This document shows, piece after piece, positions 16,207 through 25,570 of a stretch of 64,000 bases of DNA. The DNA is taken from assembly GCA_900549995.1 (NCBI GenBank), contig URQQ01000011.1:23542-87541 (forward strand). Direction: 5' to 3'. How positions within the stretch are numbered: position 1 is the first letter of the stretch; every line of letters begins with the position of its first letter. The notes below the pieces were generated by a model, which saw only the letters and a list, made by a program, of their open reading frames with translations, ran no database searches and was not told where the DNA came from. The DNA comes from an uncultured Lachnospiraceae bacterium. Lineage in GTDB: Bacteria; Bacillota; Clostridia; Lachnospirales; Lachnospiraceae. The translations under genes were made by a program, and so were the position numbers.

Positions 16207-17462
16207 AGAAGAAACCAGTGACAGGGATGAAGGATATGATGCCGAAGGAAATGGAAGTCCGTGACTATGTGATTGGACTGATCAAAGACACGTACCGTTC
16301 TTTCGGATTTTCGTCCATCGAGACTCCATGTGTGGAACATATTGAAAACTTAAGCAGCAAGCAGGGCGGCGAGAATGAAAAGCTGATCTTCAAGATTATG
16401 AAGCGTGGAGAGAAGCTGAAAATTGATGCGGCGAAAGAAGAGAATGACCTGGTAGACGGGGGACTTCGCTACGACCTGACGGTTCCGCTTTCCAGATACT
16501 ATTCCAATAATGCAAATGAACTGCCTTCACCGTTTAAAGCGCTGCAGATGGGAAATGTATGGCGTGCCGACCGTCCGCAGAGAGGAAGATTCCGCCAGTT
16601 TATGCAGTGTGACATTGATATACTCGGGGAGCCTACGAATCTGGCAGAGATTGAGCTGATTCTGGCAACATCCACACTGCTTGGAAAACTGGATTTTAAG
16701 AATTTTACGATCCGCATCAATGACCGTAAGATTCTCAAAGCAATGGCAGCATACAGCGGGTTTGAAGAGAAAGATTACGATACTGTATTTATAATCCTGG
16801 ATAAAATGGATAAGATCGGCCTTGACGGAGTCGCAGAAGAACTGGAAGCAGAAGGATATAAGAAAGAGTCCATTGAAAAATACCTTGAACTGTTTAAAGA
16901 AATCACAAATGATATTGCAGGTGTCAGATATTGCAGGGAGAAACTGGAAGGGTTTTTGGATGCAGATACAGCGGATGGCCTGGAAATGATCATCACAAGC
17001 GTGGAGAGTGCGAAAGAAGCGGAATTTAAAATGAGCTTTGATCCGACTCTTGTGCGTGGGATGTCCTATTATACGGGGACAATTTTCGAGATCTCCATGG
17101 ATGAGTTCGGAGGTTCTGTCGGCGGCGGCGGACGGTATGATGAGATGATCGGCAAGTTTACAGGACAGGCGACCTGTGCATGTGGATTTTCGATTGGATT
17201 TGAAAGAATTGTCATGCTTCTTCTGGAAAGAGGATTCGAAGTGCCGACCGGCGGTGAGAAGAAAGCCTTCCTTCTGGAAAAGGGGATCGGACAGGCCGGC
17301 GTACTGAAGGTGCTTGAGCTGGCGAAGAAAGAACGCCAGGCAGGGAAACAGGTGATGATTGCCAATATGAAGAAGAACAAGAAGTTCCAGAAGGAACAGC
17401 TGAATGCAGACGGCTACATGGAGATCATTGAAATGTACAAAGATTCCGTAGATGAGCTTTAA
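16197..17462 (+). CDS. hisS: Histidyl-tRNA synthetase
   Basis: Charges tRNA-His. A 421 aa class II synthetase with the histidine-specific motif LVRGMSYYTGTIFEI and motif 3 (CGFSIGFERI) intact. After the catalytic core (to about residue 355) only some 66 residues remain (AFLLEKGIGQAG... to the end), shorter than the usual HGTP anticodon-binding domain of about 95. It begins inside the end of hemZ, with AAAGGAG upstream of the ATG, and aspS follows after 27 bases. Confidence 0.92.
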   Translation: MALKKKPVTGMKDMMPKEMEVRDYVIGLIKDTYRSFGFSSIETPCVEHIENLSSKQGGENEKLIFKIMKRGEKLKIDAAKEENDLVDGGLRYDLTVPLSRYYSNNANELPSPFKALQMGNVWRADRPQRGRFRQFMQCDIDILGEPTNLAEIELILATSTLLGKLDFKNFTIRINDRKILKAMAAYSGFEEKDYDTVFIILDKMDKIGLDGVAEELEAEGYKKESIEKYLELFKEITNDIAGVRYCREKLEGFLDADTADGLEMIITSVESAKEAEFKMSFDPTLVRGMSYYTGTIFEISMDEFGGSVGGGGRYDEMIGKFTGQATCACGFSIGFERIVMLLLERGFEVPTGGEKKAFLLEKGIGQAGVLKVLELAKKERQAGKQVMIANMKKNKKFQKEQLNADGYMEIIEMYKDSVDEL

Positions 17463-17489
17463 AGAGAGAATAAATTGGAGGATAAAAAC

Positions 17490-19283
17490 ATGGCAGAATC
17501 AATGCAGGGGCTGAAGAGGACGCACAGATGCGCAGAACTTTCCAGTGCCAATATCGGAGAAGAAGTGACAGTAATGGGATGGGTTCAAAAGAACCGTAAC
17601 AAGGGCGGAATAGATTTCGTTGACCTGAGAGACCGTTCCGGAATTCTCCAGATTATATTTGAAAATGGAAGTATCAGTGAAGAGGGATTTGAAAAAGCAG
17701 GGAAACTGCGCAGCGAATTCGTAGTTGCTGTTGTAGGGACAGTAGAAGCACGTTCCGGTGCAGTCAATGAAAATCTTGCGACCGGCGAGATCGAAGTGCG
17801 GGCAAAAGAGCTTCGTGTTCTTTCAGAGTCAGAGACACCGCCGTTCCCGGTAGAAGAGAACAGTAAGACGAAAGAAGAGCTTCGTCTGAAATACCGCTAT
17901 CTTGACCTTAGAAGACCGGATATTCAGCGGAACATGATTATGAGAAGCAAGGTGGCAACATTGACACGCCAGTTCCTCTCGGAAGAGGGATTTCTTGAGA
18001 TAGAGACACCGATGCTTGGAAAAAGCACGCCGGAAGGGGCAAGAGACTATCTTGTGCCAAGCCGTGTGCATCCGGGGAACTTCTACGGGCTTCCGCAGTC
18101 ACCGCAGCTGTATAAACAGCTTTTGATGTGTTCCGGGTATGACCGTTACTTCCAGATTGCAAAATGTTTCCGTGACGAGGATCTCCGTGCAGACCGTCAG
18201 CCGGAATTTACCCAGATTGACATGGAACTTTCCTTCGTGGATGTCGATGACGTTATTGAAGTAAATGAGCGTCTGATTGCGAAGATTTTCAAAGAAGTCC
18301 TGGATGTGGAAGTGAGCCTTCCGATTCCAAGAATGACATGGCAGGAGGCAATGGACCGTTTCGGTTCCGATAAACCGGATGTCCGTTTTGGAATGGAACT
18401 GGTGAATGTGACAGAGACAGTCAAAGACTGTGAATTTGTCGTATTCAAAGGTGCCATTGGAAGCGGCGGAACTGTCCGCGGTATCAACGCGAAGGGACAG
18501 GGGGCAATGCCTCGTAAGAAGATTGACAAGCTGGTAGATTATGCAAAAGACTACGGCGCAAAAGGGCTGGCGTATATTGCCATTCAGGAAGACGGTACAG
18601 TGAAATCATCCTTTGCGAAATTCATGAAGGATGAGGAGATGGCTGCACTGATCAAAGCGATGGATGGCGAGAATGGAGACCTTCTGTTGTTTGCCGCAGA
18701 TAAAAATAAGGTAGTATGGGACGTACTTGGCGCATTGCGTCTGGAGCTGGCAAGACAGCTTTCAATGCTTGACAAAGAAGAATATAAATTCCTGTGGGTT
18801 ACAGAATTCCCGCTTCTTGAGTGGAGTGAGGAACAGAACCGCTACACAGCAATGCACCATCCATTTACAATGCCGATGGAAGAAGATTTACAATATATTG
18901 ACAGTGATCCGGGAAGGGTGCGCGCGAAAGCCTATGACATCGTGTTAAACGGAACAGAGCTCGGAGGAGGAAGTGTCCGTATCTTCCAGAATGATGTACA
19001 GGAGAAAATGTTCGAGGCACTTGGATTTACCAAAGAACAGGCGCATGAACAGTTTGGATTCCTGCTGGAGGCATTTAAGTACGGAGTACCGCCGCATGCA
19101 GGACTTGCATACGGGCTGGACCGTCTTGTAATGCTGATGGCAAAAGAGGACAGTATCCGTGATGTCATTGCATTCCCGAAAGTAAAAGATGCTTCCTGCC
19201 TGATGACAGAGGCGCCGGGAGCAGTAGATGAAAAGCAGCTTGGAGAACTCGGATTGGAAATAAAAACAGCAGAATCAAAATAA
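17490..19283 (+). CDS. aspS: Aspartyl-tRNA synthetase
   Basis: Charges tRNA-Asp. A 597 aa bacterial-type enzyme. It has an N-terminal OB-fold anticodon domain (VTVMGWVQKNRNKGGIDFVDLRD), a class II core (RYLDLRRPDIQRN; FLEIETPML; PQSPQLYKQLLM; FRDEDLRADRQPEFTQIDMELSF), the bacterial GAD insertion, and motif 3 (GLAYGLDRLVML). TTGGAGG lies before the ATG at 17490; the TTG at 17475 is within the ribosome site region and was not chosen. Co-transcribed with hisS and ended by a good terminator. Confidence 0.96.
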   Translation: MAESMQGLKRTHRCAELSSANIGEEVTVMGWVQKNRNKGGIDFVDLRDRSGILQIIFENGSISEEGFEKAGKLRSEFVVAVVGTVEARSGAVNENLATGEIEVRAKELRVLSESETPPFPVEENSKTKEELRLKYRYLDLRRPDIQRNMIMRSKVATLTRQFLSEEGFLEIETPMLGKSTPEGARDYLVPSRVHPGNFYGLPQSPQLYKQLLMCSGYDRYFQIAKCFRDEDLRADRQPEFTQIDMELSFVDVDDVIEVNERLIAKIFKEVLDVEVSLPIPRMTWQEAMDRFGSDKPDVRFGMELVNVTETVKDCEFVVFKGAIGSGGTVRGINAKGQGAMPRKKIDKLVDYAKDYGAKGLAYIAIQEDGTVKSSFAKFMKDEEMAALIKAMDGENGDLLLFAADKNKVVWDVLGALRLELARQLSMLDKEEYKFLWVTEFPLLEWSEEQNRYTAMHHPFTMPMEEDLQYIDSDPGRVRAKAYDIVLNGTELGGGSVRIFQNDVQEKMFEALGFTKEQAHEQFGFLLEAFKYGVPPHAGLAYGLDRLVMLMAKEDSIRDVIAFPKVKDASCLMTEAPGAVDEKQLGELGLEIKTAESK

Positions 19284-19290
19284 ATATGCG

Positions 19291-19323
19291 AGACGGTGAG
19301 CCTTCGGGCTGCGCCGTCTTTTG
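19291..19323 (+). terminator. Terminator of the hemZ-hisS-aspS operon
   Basis: AGACGG/CCGTCT stem with an inner AGCC-TTCG-GGCT hairpin, then TTTT. Confidence 0.85.
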
Positions 19324-19381
19324 CATTGCCAGGGAGACAATAGACTCCTTGCTTTTAATTGCATATAATTGAAAAAAGTTG

Positions 19382-19410
19382 TTGACAGACGGTGGACTCT
19401 GTAGTATAGT
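19382..19410 (+). promoter_or_regulatory. Promoter of tRNA-Gly
   Basis: TTGACA (19382-19387), 17-base spacer, TATAGT (19405-19410), about 30 bases before the tRNA. Confidence 0.75.
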
Positions 19411-19439
19411 AATTATTGTTCTGATGAACGAAATGTTAT

Positions 19440-19512
19440 GCGACAGTGGCTCAGCTGGTAGAGTACGACCTTGCCAAGGTCGGGGTCGCGGGTTCGAACC
19501 CCGTCTGTCGCT
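19440..19512 (+). tRNA. tRNA-Gly (anticodon GCC)
   Basis: Complete cloverleaf of 73 bases. Acceptor arms GCGACAG (19440-19446) and CTGTCGC (19505-19511), D-arm GCTC...GAGT, anticodon stem CGACC/GGTCG with loop TTGCCAA (GCC at 19473-19475), and T-arm with TTCGAAC. CCA is not encoded; CTC follows. Own promoter and terminator. Confidence 0.96.
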
Positions 19513-19523
19513 CTCATGAAAAC

Positions 19524-19566
19524 AGCACCGCAGATTAGATGTCCATCATCTTTTCTGCGGTGCTTT
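19524..19566 (+). terminator. Terminator after tRNA-Gly, facing the aldehyde dehydrogenase gene
   Basis: AGCACCGCAGA (19524-19534) pairs perfectly with TCTGCGGTGCT (19554-19564), followed by a T-rich stretch. It may also serve the convergent aldehyde dehydrogenase gene. Confidence 0.8.
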
Positions 19567-19587
19567 GTTTGTGATCAGACTTTATAC

Positions 19588-21075
19588 TTATTTTTCCGGG
19601 TAGAATCCGGATGGCGATTCTGAGAGATTGATCATGATATTTTTCATCTGTGTATAATGATCCAGAATTACTTTGTGGGTTTCCCGTCCGATACCGGAAG
19701 CTTTATAACCGCCGAACGGTGCGCCTTCCGGAATTGCGTTGTAAGTATTTACCCACATACGCCCGGTTTCAATTGCGCGGGATACACGGATCGCCCGGTT
19801 GATATCTCTCGTCCATACCGCACCGCCTAAGCCATAGTCATTGTCATTTGCCAGAGCAATGACTTCATCCTCATCTCTGAATTTTATAATACATGCAACC
19901 GGTCCAAAGATTTCTTCCCTTGCAACACGCATATCATTAGTAACATTGGTTAAGAGGGTAGGACGCATGAAACATCCTTTTGCCAGATCGCCTTCGTCTG
20001 CACGGACACCGCCGCAGGCGACAACGGCACCTTCCTGTTTGCCAATCTCAATATAGTTTAGAATCTTCTTCAGCTGTCCTTCGTTGATCTGTGAGCCCAT
20101 CTGGGTATCCATCTCCCATGGCATGCCGACGGTTACCTTGTTGAACTGTTTGACAGCTTCTTCCACGAAACGGTCATAGATGCCTTCCTGTACAAATACA
20201 CGGGAGCCTGCACAGCACACCTGTCCCTGATTGAACAGAATACCAAGCTGAAGCCCATCCATTGCCATATCCCATTTGCAGTCATCAAAGAAGATACTTG
20301 CAGATTTACCGCCAAGTTCCAGAGTAGAAGGAATGAGACGCTCTGCAGCTGCACATGCAACACAGCCTCCGATCTCGGTAGATCCGGTGAAAGCCAGTTT
20401 ACGGAATCCAGGGTGATCTAATATGTACTGTCCTGATTTGGAACCGGAACCGGTAATTACATTGAAGACACCTGCCGGAATAACATCCCCTACAAGTCTT
20501 GCAAGTTCCAGTACACTTAAAGGCGTGGCACTTGACGGTTTAAATACAGTACAGCAGCCGCTTGCAAGTACAGGGGCAAGTTTCCATGCGGCCATTAAGA
20601 ACGGGAAGTTCCAGGGAACAATCTGCCCGACAACACCAATCGGCTCTCTTAAGATCAGGCTTAAAGTGTCTTCTCCAAGCATGGTAGCGCTGCCTTCCTC
20701 TGCCATAATACATCCGGCAAAATACCGGAAATGCCGGGAAGAATAGGGGATGTCAATGGTCATTGTCTCGCGGATTGGCTTTCCGTTATCCATGGACTCA
20801 ACCATTGCCAGATGTTCTGCATTCTCATCAATGATATCTGCAATTTTATTTAATATCGCGGCACGCTCATTCACGGAAGTTTTTTTCCATGTTTCAAATG
20901 CGTTCCATGCAGCAGTGACAGCTTCATCGACATCTTCTTTCGTTGCCTGTGCGCAGGAAGCAAGTAATTCCCCGTTCGCAGGGCAGGAGGTCTGGAATGT
21001 GGCGCCGTCTGAGGCATCTTTCCACTGACCGTTTATATATAATTGATAAGTCTCCTGTAAATTTAGTCTTCCCAT
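19588..21075 (-). CDS. NAD(P)-dependent aldehyde dehydrogenase (betaine-aldehyde-dehydrogenase-like)
   Basis: A 495 aa ALDH-superfamily enzyme oxidising an aldehyde to an acid. Oxyanion Asn156 (VPWNF), cofactor Lys179 (FKPS), general-base Glu253 (LELGGK) and catalytic Cys287 (GQVC) are all present. The overall pattern is closest to the betaine/aminoaldehyde group, but the substrate cannot be fixed. Stands alone, with AGAGAGG before the ATG and its own promoter. No choline or betaine genes are nearby. Confidence 0.87.
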   Translation of the reverse strand: MGRLNLQETYQLYINGQWKDASDGATFQTSCPANGELLASCAQATKEDVDEAVTAAWNAFETWKKTSVNERAAILNKIADIIDENAEHLAMVESMDNGKPIRETMTIDIPYSSRHFRYFAGCIMAEEGSATMLGEDTLSLILREPIGVVGQIVPWNFPFLMAAWKLAPVLASGCCTVFKPSSATPLSVLELARLVGDVIPAGVFNVITGSGSKSGQYILDHPGFRKLAFTGSTEIGGCVACAAAERLIPSTLELGGKSASIFFDDCKWDMAMDGLQLGILFNQGQVCCAGSRVFVQEGIYDRFVEEAVKQFNKVTVGMPWEMDTQMGSQINEGQLKKILNYIEIGKQEGAVVACGGVRADEGDLAKGCFMRPTLLTNVTNDMRVAREEIFGPVACIIKFRDEDEVIALANDNDYGLGGAVWTRDINRAIRVSRAIETGRMWVNTYNAIPEGAPFGGYKASGIGRETHKVILDHYTQMKNIMINLSESPSGFYPEK

Positions 21076-21133
21076 AATGAAAAACCTCTCTTTCTGTTAA
21101 CAAATGACCTGGTTTGAAAGTTCCTATGACATG

Positions 21134-21162
21134 ATTATACCAGTATTAGATTTTTTATTCAA
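21134..21162 (-). promoter_or_regulatory. Promoter of the aldehyde dehydrogenase gene
   Basis: On the minus strand: TTGAAT (21157-21162), 17-base spacer, TATAAT (21134-21139). Confidence 0.65.
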
Positions 21163-21425
21163 TAAAATGTGCATAAAAATATGAAAATTATATAAAATAA
21201 CTAACAATTGATATATAATTAACAAAAAGTCTGAAAAATAATTAACACAGCAAAAACAGATATATTGCCGCAAATACAGCTTTTTATTATTGAAAATAAA
21301 ATTTTATGTAACAAAAATGAAAAATAATATATAGAAAATGTGAAATGATTGACACATAAGGAAAGTATACGCAAGAAAATATTAAGTTATTTTTGTGAAA
21401 ATTCATATTTCAGATTCTGCTGGTG
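21163..21425. other. Very AT-rich divergent intergenic region
   Basis: Lies between divergent genes and is much richer in A/T than its surroundings. No ORF or stable hairpin was seen. It may hold regulator sites or UP elements for the two promoters at its ends. Confidence 0.4.
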
Positions 21426-21434
21426 TGTTATAAT
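21426..21434 (+). promoter_or_regulatory. Extended -10 element for the LUD gene
   Basis: TGT directly before TATAAT (21429-21434), with no good -35. About 35 bases before the start codon. Confidence 0.45.
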
Positions 21435-21463
21435 ATAAACGGTATCATGGCGTATGGAAAGGA

Positions 21464-22111
21464 ATGAATGTGATTATGGATCCAATGAAAGAAGCATATA
21501 AAAACAGAGCAGATGGAATTATTGAAAATCTGGGAAAACGTAACATAGAAGGATATTACTGTGAGGACAGTAAAGCAGCAGTTTCCATGGCGCTTGGATT
21601 CATGGAACCTGGCGCATCTGTAAGCTGGGGAGGGTCGGAGACATTGAAAGAGTGCGGGATGATGGAAGCGCTTCATTCTGCCGATTTTCACCTGATTGAC
21701 AGAAAGACAGCGAAATCGGAGGAAGAACAGAGACGGTTATATCAGGAGGCAGCGGGGGCGGATTATTTTTTCATGAGTACGAACGCAATCACGCTGGATG
21801 GGGAACTCGTCAATATTGATGGAACCGGTAATCGCCTGGCCTGTCTGATACATGGTCCGAGACATGTGATTATCATGGCGGGAATGAATAAAGTGGCAGC
21901 TAATGTTGATGATGCAATGAGCAGGATCAGGAATGTGGCATCCCCTGCGAATGCAATACGTCTGGGATATAAGACGCCCTGCCAGTCCACAGGGATCTGC
22001 TCAAACTGCCTGTCACCGGACTGCATGTGCTGCGAAGTAGTGATTACAAGAAAGTCCAGACAGGATGAAAGGATAAAAGTGATTCTGATCGGAGAAGAGC
22101 TGGGATACTAG
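21464..22111 (+). CDS. LUD-domain (LutC/YkgG-type) protein
   Basis: A protein of about 215 aa from the lactate-utilisation (DUF162) family. The fold core is seen in SWGGSETLKECG, DYFFMSTNAIT and DGELVNIDGTGNR. A cysteine-rich tail (PCQSTGICSNCLSPDCMCC) is a feature of clostridial members. No lutA or lutB partner is nearby, so lactate oxidation is not implied. The start is uncertain: GGAAAGGA at 21456-21463 abuts the ATG at 21464, and the in-frame GTG at 21470 and ATG at 21476 are better spaced. Confidence 0.82.
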   Translation: MNVIMDPMKEAYKNRADGIIENLGKRNIEGYYCEDSKAAVSMALGFMEPGASVSWGGSETLKECGMMEALHSADFHLIDRKTAKSEEEQRRLYQEAAGADYFFMSTNAITLDGELVNIDGTGNRLACLIHGPRHVIIMAGMNKVAANVDDAMSRIRNVASPANAIRLGYKTPCQSTGICSNCLSPDCMCCEVVITRKSRQDERIKVILIGEELGY

Positions 22112-22140
22112 GGTGTGTATCTGTAAAACATGAAACAGTG

Positions 22141-22193
22141 TACCAGGATGCAGAAATGAGACCGGGGAGCGGTGATGCATCCTGGTATTTCTT
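22141..22193 (+). terminator. Terminator after the LUD gene
   Basis: TACCAGGATGCA (22141-22152) pairs perfectly with TGCATCCTGGTA (22176-22187), followed by TTTCTT. Confidence 0.75.
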
Positions 22194-22280
22194 ATAATAC
22201 AGGGGACGGTGTGCCTTTGTATATTTATTGTTCTATAACCTGTAATCAGACGTAGTCAGTATACGAAAGGGGTGGCATAG

Positions 22281-23213
22281 ATGATGAAATTAGCAGCAAA
22301 AGCGGCGGCGGGCCATATGGCTTTTCGCATGGGAAGAAAAGATAAAAAGAGGAGAAAGGCCAGGAAGTTTCCGCAGGGAGTGGCTGCAAGGCTTGATATT
22401 AAGTATCTTCCGGATACAGACCGGGGGCATCTTCTGGATATCTATTATCCAAAATATACCCATGAAAAACTGCCTTTGATCCTGAATATTCACGGGGGCG
22501 GGTTTGTATATGGATGCAAGGAGCTTAACAGAGAATTTAATATGAATATGGCGGCACAGGGGTACACTGTGATCAGTGTGAATTATCGATTGGTTCCGAA
22601 AGTTGTGCTCAGAGAGCAGATTCAGGATATACTGGATGCCCTGCAGTGGATTGCCGGACATGATGACCAGTACCCATATGATCTGAATCATGTATACATA
22701 ACCGGTGATTCGGAAGGTGCATTTCTGGGTCTTTATGCCGGAGCTGTCAGCGGAAGTGCGAAGCTTCAGAAGATATTTAAAACAGAGGGGGTTCAATTTA
22801 AAATCAGGGCATTTGGATTTATCTCGGGAGTATTTTATACAGGGAAAAAGGAACAGTTCGGGAAGATTTGGCCTTTGCTCTATAAGAACAGGGAGAGGAA
22901 GGAGAAGTACTATCCTTATCTTAAGAATCCGGGCGGCATTCTCAAAAATTATAAAATGCCTCCATGTTATCTTGTATCAGATGATGAAGACAGGGCAGAA
23001 GGGCACAGCAAGGAATTCGTACAGCTTCTTTCAAAGTATGGATATATATACCAGTTTCATACATGGAAACCTATGGAAGGCAGAGAGCTGGAAGAGGCTT
23101 TCTGTGTAAGGCATCCTTCCTGGGAGGAGAGTAAATCTACAATACAGGAAATGCTGTCATTTTTTGAGCAGAGTATGTCTGTCAGTCTGGAAGAAATGAT
23201 TAGAAATGAATGA
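22281..23213 (+). CDS. Alpha/beta hydrolase (HSL/esterase-like)
   Basis: A 310 aa serine hydrolase of the hormone-sensitive-lipase type. Oxyanion motif HGGG at residues 71-74 and nucleophile elbow GDSEG with Ser144. The acid and histidine are less clear: DDEDRAEGHS near residue 237 may hold the Asp, and a late His is not obvious. The lysine/arginine-rich N terminus (KDKKRRKARK) is unusual. The substrate is unknown. AAAGGGG lies before the ATG pair. It stands alone between terminators. Confidence 0.75.
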   Translation: MMKLAAKAAAGHMAFRMGRKDKKRRKARKFPQGVAARLDIKYLPDTDRGHLLDIYYPKYTHEKLPLILNIHGGGFVYGCKELNREFNMNMAAQGYTVISVNYRLVPKVVLREQIQDILDALQWIAGHDDQYPYDLNHVYITGDSEGAFLGLYAGAVSGSAKLQKIFKTEGVQFKIRAFGFISGVFYTGKKEQFGKIWPLLYKNRERKEKYYPYLKNPGGILKNYKMPPCYLVSDDEDRAEGHSKEFVQLLSKYGYIYQFHTWKPMEGRELEEAFCVRHPSWEESKSTIQEMLSFFEQSMSVSLEEMIRNE

Positions 23214-23368
23214 TGTGTGCGCAATAAAGAAACAAATGTCCGTGGTACGCGAAAAAAAGCTGGAGAAAGAATTCATTTTATGATATACTAGGAAGAACAT
23301 GCATGGCCTGGATGAATCAGAATCCTTCTGACAGGCTTTCAAATACCAGAGGAAAAGGACGTGAAACA

Positions 23369-24658
23369 ATGAGTGATGTAAGAACAGTAAAGGTTGCGCT
23401 TTTAGGATTGGGTACGGTGGGAACCGGAGTATATAAGCTGATCAAAAGACAGTCAAAAGAGATGGAGAACAAAATTGGGGCCAAATTAGAGATTGCCTCA
23501 ATTCTTGTGCATAATATGAAGAAAATCAGAGACGGGGTAGATCAGTCTCTGCTTACGGATAACTGGAAGGAAATTGCAGAAAATGAGGAAATTTCGATTG
23601 TCATTGAGGTGATGGGAGGAATTGAGCCTGCCCGTACAATGATTCTGGAAGCGTTAAACGCGGGAAAGAACGTGGTGACGGCAAACAAGGATCTTGTGGC
23701 GGAGTATGGCAGGGAACTTTTTCAGGCCGCGGAGAAGAACCACAGGGATTTTATGTTTGAGGCAGCTGTCGCAGGCGGTATTCCGATCATCCGGCCTTTG
23801 AAGCAATGCCTTGCCGGTAATAATATCACAGAGGTTGTCGGGATTGTCAATGGAACAACCAATTATATTCTCACAAAAATGTTTGAGAAGGATATGGAAT
23901 TTGAGGACGCGCTGGAGAGAGCGACGGAACTTGGGTATGCGGAAGCAGATCCGACGGCTGATATCGAAGGATATGATGCCGGCAGAAAAGTGGCGATTAT
24001 GGCTTCTATCGCATTTCATTCCAGAGTGGTATTTCAGGATGTAAAGATTGAGGGAATCACGAAGATCACATCGAAGGATATTCAGTGTGCGAAGAATTTT
24101 GGCTGTGTGATCAAGCTTCTCGGTGTGGCGAGAAATACGCCGGAAGGAATCGAGGCGGCAGTGCATCCGATGCTGATCGAAAATGACCATCCGCTGGCGG
24201 CTGTGAGAGGTGCATTTAATGCCGTATTTGTTCATGGAGATGCGGTCGGAGATGCAATGTTCTATGGAAAAGGAGCAGGAGAGCTGCCGACGGCCAGCGC
24301 AATCATGGGCGATGTCATAGATGTGGCAAGAAATATAGCCTATCAGTGTAATGGCCGGATCAGCTGTACCTGTTATAATGAACTGCCGATCCGGTTGGCA
24401 GGAGAGAGTGAAAATAAATACTTCCTGCGTATGAATGTGGTAGACCGCCCAGGGGTACTGGCACAGATTGCCCAGGTGTTCGGCAGCAATGAAGTCAGCA
24501 TTTCCAAAGTGACACAGAAAGCCGAGAGCAGAAAATGTGCAGAACTGGTAATCATTACGGATGTTGTGAAAGAAAGCAACATGGCAAAATCTATGGAGAT
24601 ATTAAAAGATATGCCGATCATTAAAGAAGTGAACAGTATGATCCGTGTATATGCATAA
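23369..24658 (+). CDS. hom: Homoserine dehydrogenase
   Basis: Reduces aspartate semialdehyde to homoserine on the way to threonine and methionine. A 429 aa protein with an N-terminal NAD(P) fold (ALLGLGTVGTGVYKL), a catalytic core (TANKDLVAEYG; GGIPIIRPLK; GIVNGTTNYILTKM; GYAEADPTADIEGYDAGRK) and a C-terminal ACT domain (LRMNVVDRPGVLAQIAQVFG) that usually gives threonine feedback. AAAAGGACG precedes the ATG at 23369; the longer in-frame start at 23303 has no ribosome site. Confidence 0.94.
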   Translation: MSDVRTVKVALLGLGTVGTGVYKLIKRQSKEMENKIGAKLEIASILVHNMKKIRDGVDQSLLTDNWKEIAENEEISIVIEVMGGIEPARTMILEALNAGKNVVTANKDLVAEYGRELFQAAEKNHRDFMFEAAVAGGIPIIRPLKQCLAGNNITEVVGIVNGTTNYILTKMFEKDMEFEDALERATELGYAEADPTADIEGYDAGRKVAIMASIAFHSRVVFQDVKIEGITKITSKDIQCAKNFGCVIKLLGVARNTPEGIEAAVHPMLIENDHPLAAVRGAFNAVFVHGDAVGDAMFYGKGAGELPTASAIMGDVIDVARNIAYQCNGRISCTCYNELPIRLAGESENKYFLRMNVVDRPGVLAQIAQVFGSNEVSISKVTQKAESRKCAELVIITDVVKESNMAKSMEILKDMPIIKEVNSMIRVYA

Positions 24659-24672
24659 AGAAGTGGTTGATG

Positions 24673-24698
24673 GAGCAGGTGGATTATTCACCTGCTTC
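24673..24698. terminator. Hairpin in the convergent gap between hom and the lipoprotein gene
   Basis: GAGCAGGTG (24673-24681) pairs with CACCTGCTTC (24689-24698), one bulge. It overlaps the last codons of the minus-strand gene. The T-run is poor, so its efficiency is uncertain. Confidence 0.4.
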
Positions 24699-25214
24699 AT
24701 CTGTCTGGCTTTCTACACGGAGCAGCTGCTTCAGGGAGGTTTCGGAATCAGATAACTGGCCTTTCAGGTCTTCGGCCATCCGTTCCTGGATGCAGTAGTC
24801 GGTATAGGAGAGTGTGTTGTTTTTATACTGGATTTCCAGGTTGTCGTCATAGGCATCAATTCGTTCAACGAGCTGCTTGATCTCATTTTTCATGTCAAAA
24901 TACTGGGACATCCGTTCTTCTTTGGTTCCGGCAGGAACGACAGCTTTGATATTTTCCTTCATCCGGTCAACGGAAGCTGTCAAACCTTCAAGACTTGCAG
25001 CCGTTTTGCTTTCGGCCTGTGATGTGTTGACTGTTCTGGTTTCTTTTTCTTCTTTCTGTGCCTGCAATTCGGCAATCGCATCTTCGATCTGTGTCATTTT
25101 TTCTTCCAGAGCCAGCAGTTTATCATCTTCTTTGGAACTGCAGCCTGTAAAAGAAGCGCAGGACAACAGGACAGCGCAAAGGACAGGAATCAGTTTTATT
25201 TTATGTTTTCTCAT
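24684..25214 (-). CDS. Putative lipoprotein with coiled coil, unknown function
   Basis: A 176 aa protein with a lipoprotein signal peptide: basic start, hydrophobic core, lipobox FTGC with Cys25. It is therefore probably anchored on the outer face of the cell membrane. Residues 30-60 and 85-170 are rich in Glu, Lys and Leu in heptad-like order and should be coiled coil. I do not recognise a named family. It lies opposite hom and is divergent from folT. Confidence 0.65.
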   Translation of the reverse strand: MRKHKIKLIPVLCAVLLSCASFTGCSSKEDDKLLALEEKMTQIEDAIAELQAQKEEKETRTVNTSQAESKTAASLEGLTASVDRMKENIKAVVPAGTKEERMSQYFDMKNEIKQLVERIDAYDDNLEIQYKNNTLSYTDYCIQERMAEDLKGQLSDSETSLKQLLRVESQTDEAGE

Positions 25215-25346
25215 GATTTATTACACCTTTCTTTTTCCGGAATCGGTTTTAGAATTACTATTAGAATGAGCGATAACTTGAAAAATAAACATGCGAATTG
25301 TAAAAAAATCAGACTGTTTTGGTCAGAAATCCGTGGATACTCTATA

Positions 25347-25375
25347 TTGCCTTGGATGAAAGACTGTGATACAAT
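25347..25375 (+). promoter_or_regulatory. Promoter of the folT riboswitch transcript
   Basis: TTGCCT (25347-25352), 17-base spacer, TACAAT (25370-25375) with an extended -10 TG at 25367-25368. Confidence 0.6.
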
Positions 25376-25399
25376 CGTTTAGTAAAAATAAACAGATGA

Positions 25400-25507
25400 A
25401 CAGGCAGAGTAGAGAGATGTGCGTTAAGTGCCGGCTGGACGGGGAGTTGCCAGCAGGACGAAAAGTATGAAAATACTTGCGGTACATGTCTCGCATCCCG
25501 CTGCTGC
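25400..25507 (+). ncRNA. Tetrahydrofolate (THF) riboswitch
   Basis: Contains the conserved THF-aptamer pieces in order: AGAGTAGAGAGATGT, GCGTTAAGTG, a variable hairpin, GGACGAAAAG, then GCGGTACAT and CGCATCCCGCT. ATGT and GTACAT can pair as in the known aptamer. It sits directly before a FolT folate transporter gene, the classic target. A downstream hairpin (GCACA... TGTGC) reaches toward the ribosome site, suggesting translational control. Confidence 0.85.
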
Positions 25508-25570
25508 ACATAACAGATATGGAAATACCTGCTGTGCGTGGCGAAGGACACTGCAAAGGAGGTATTTTTT

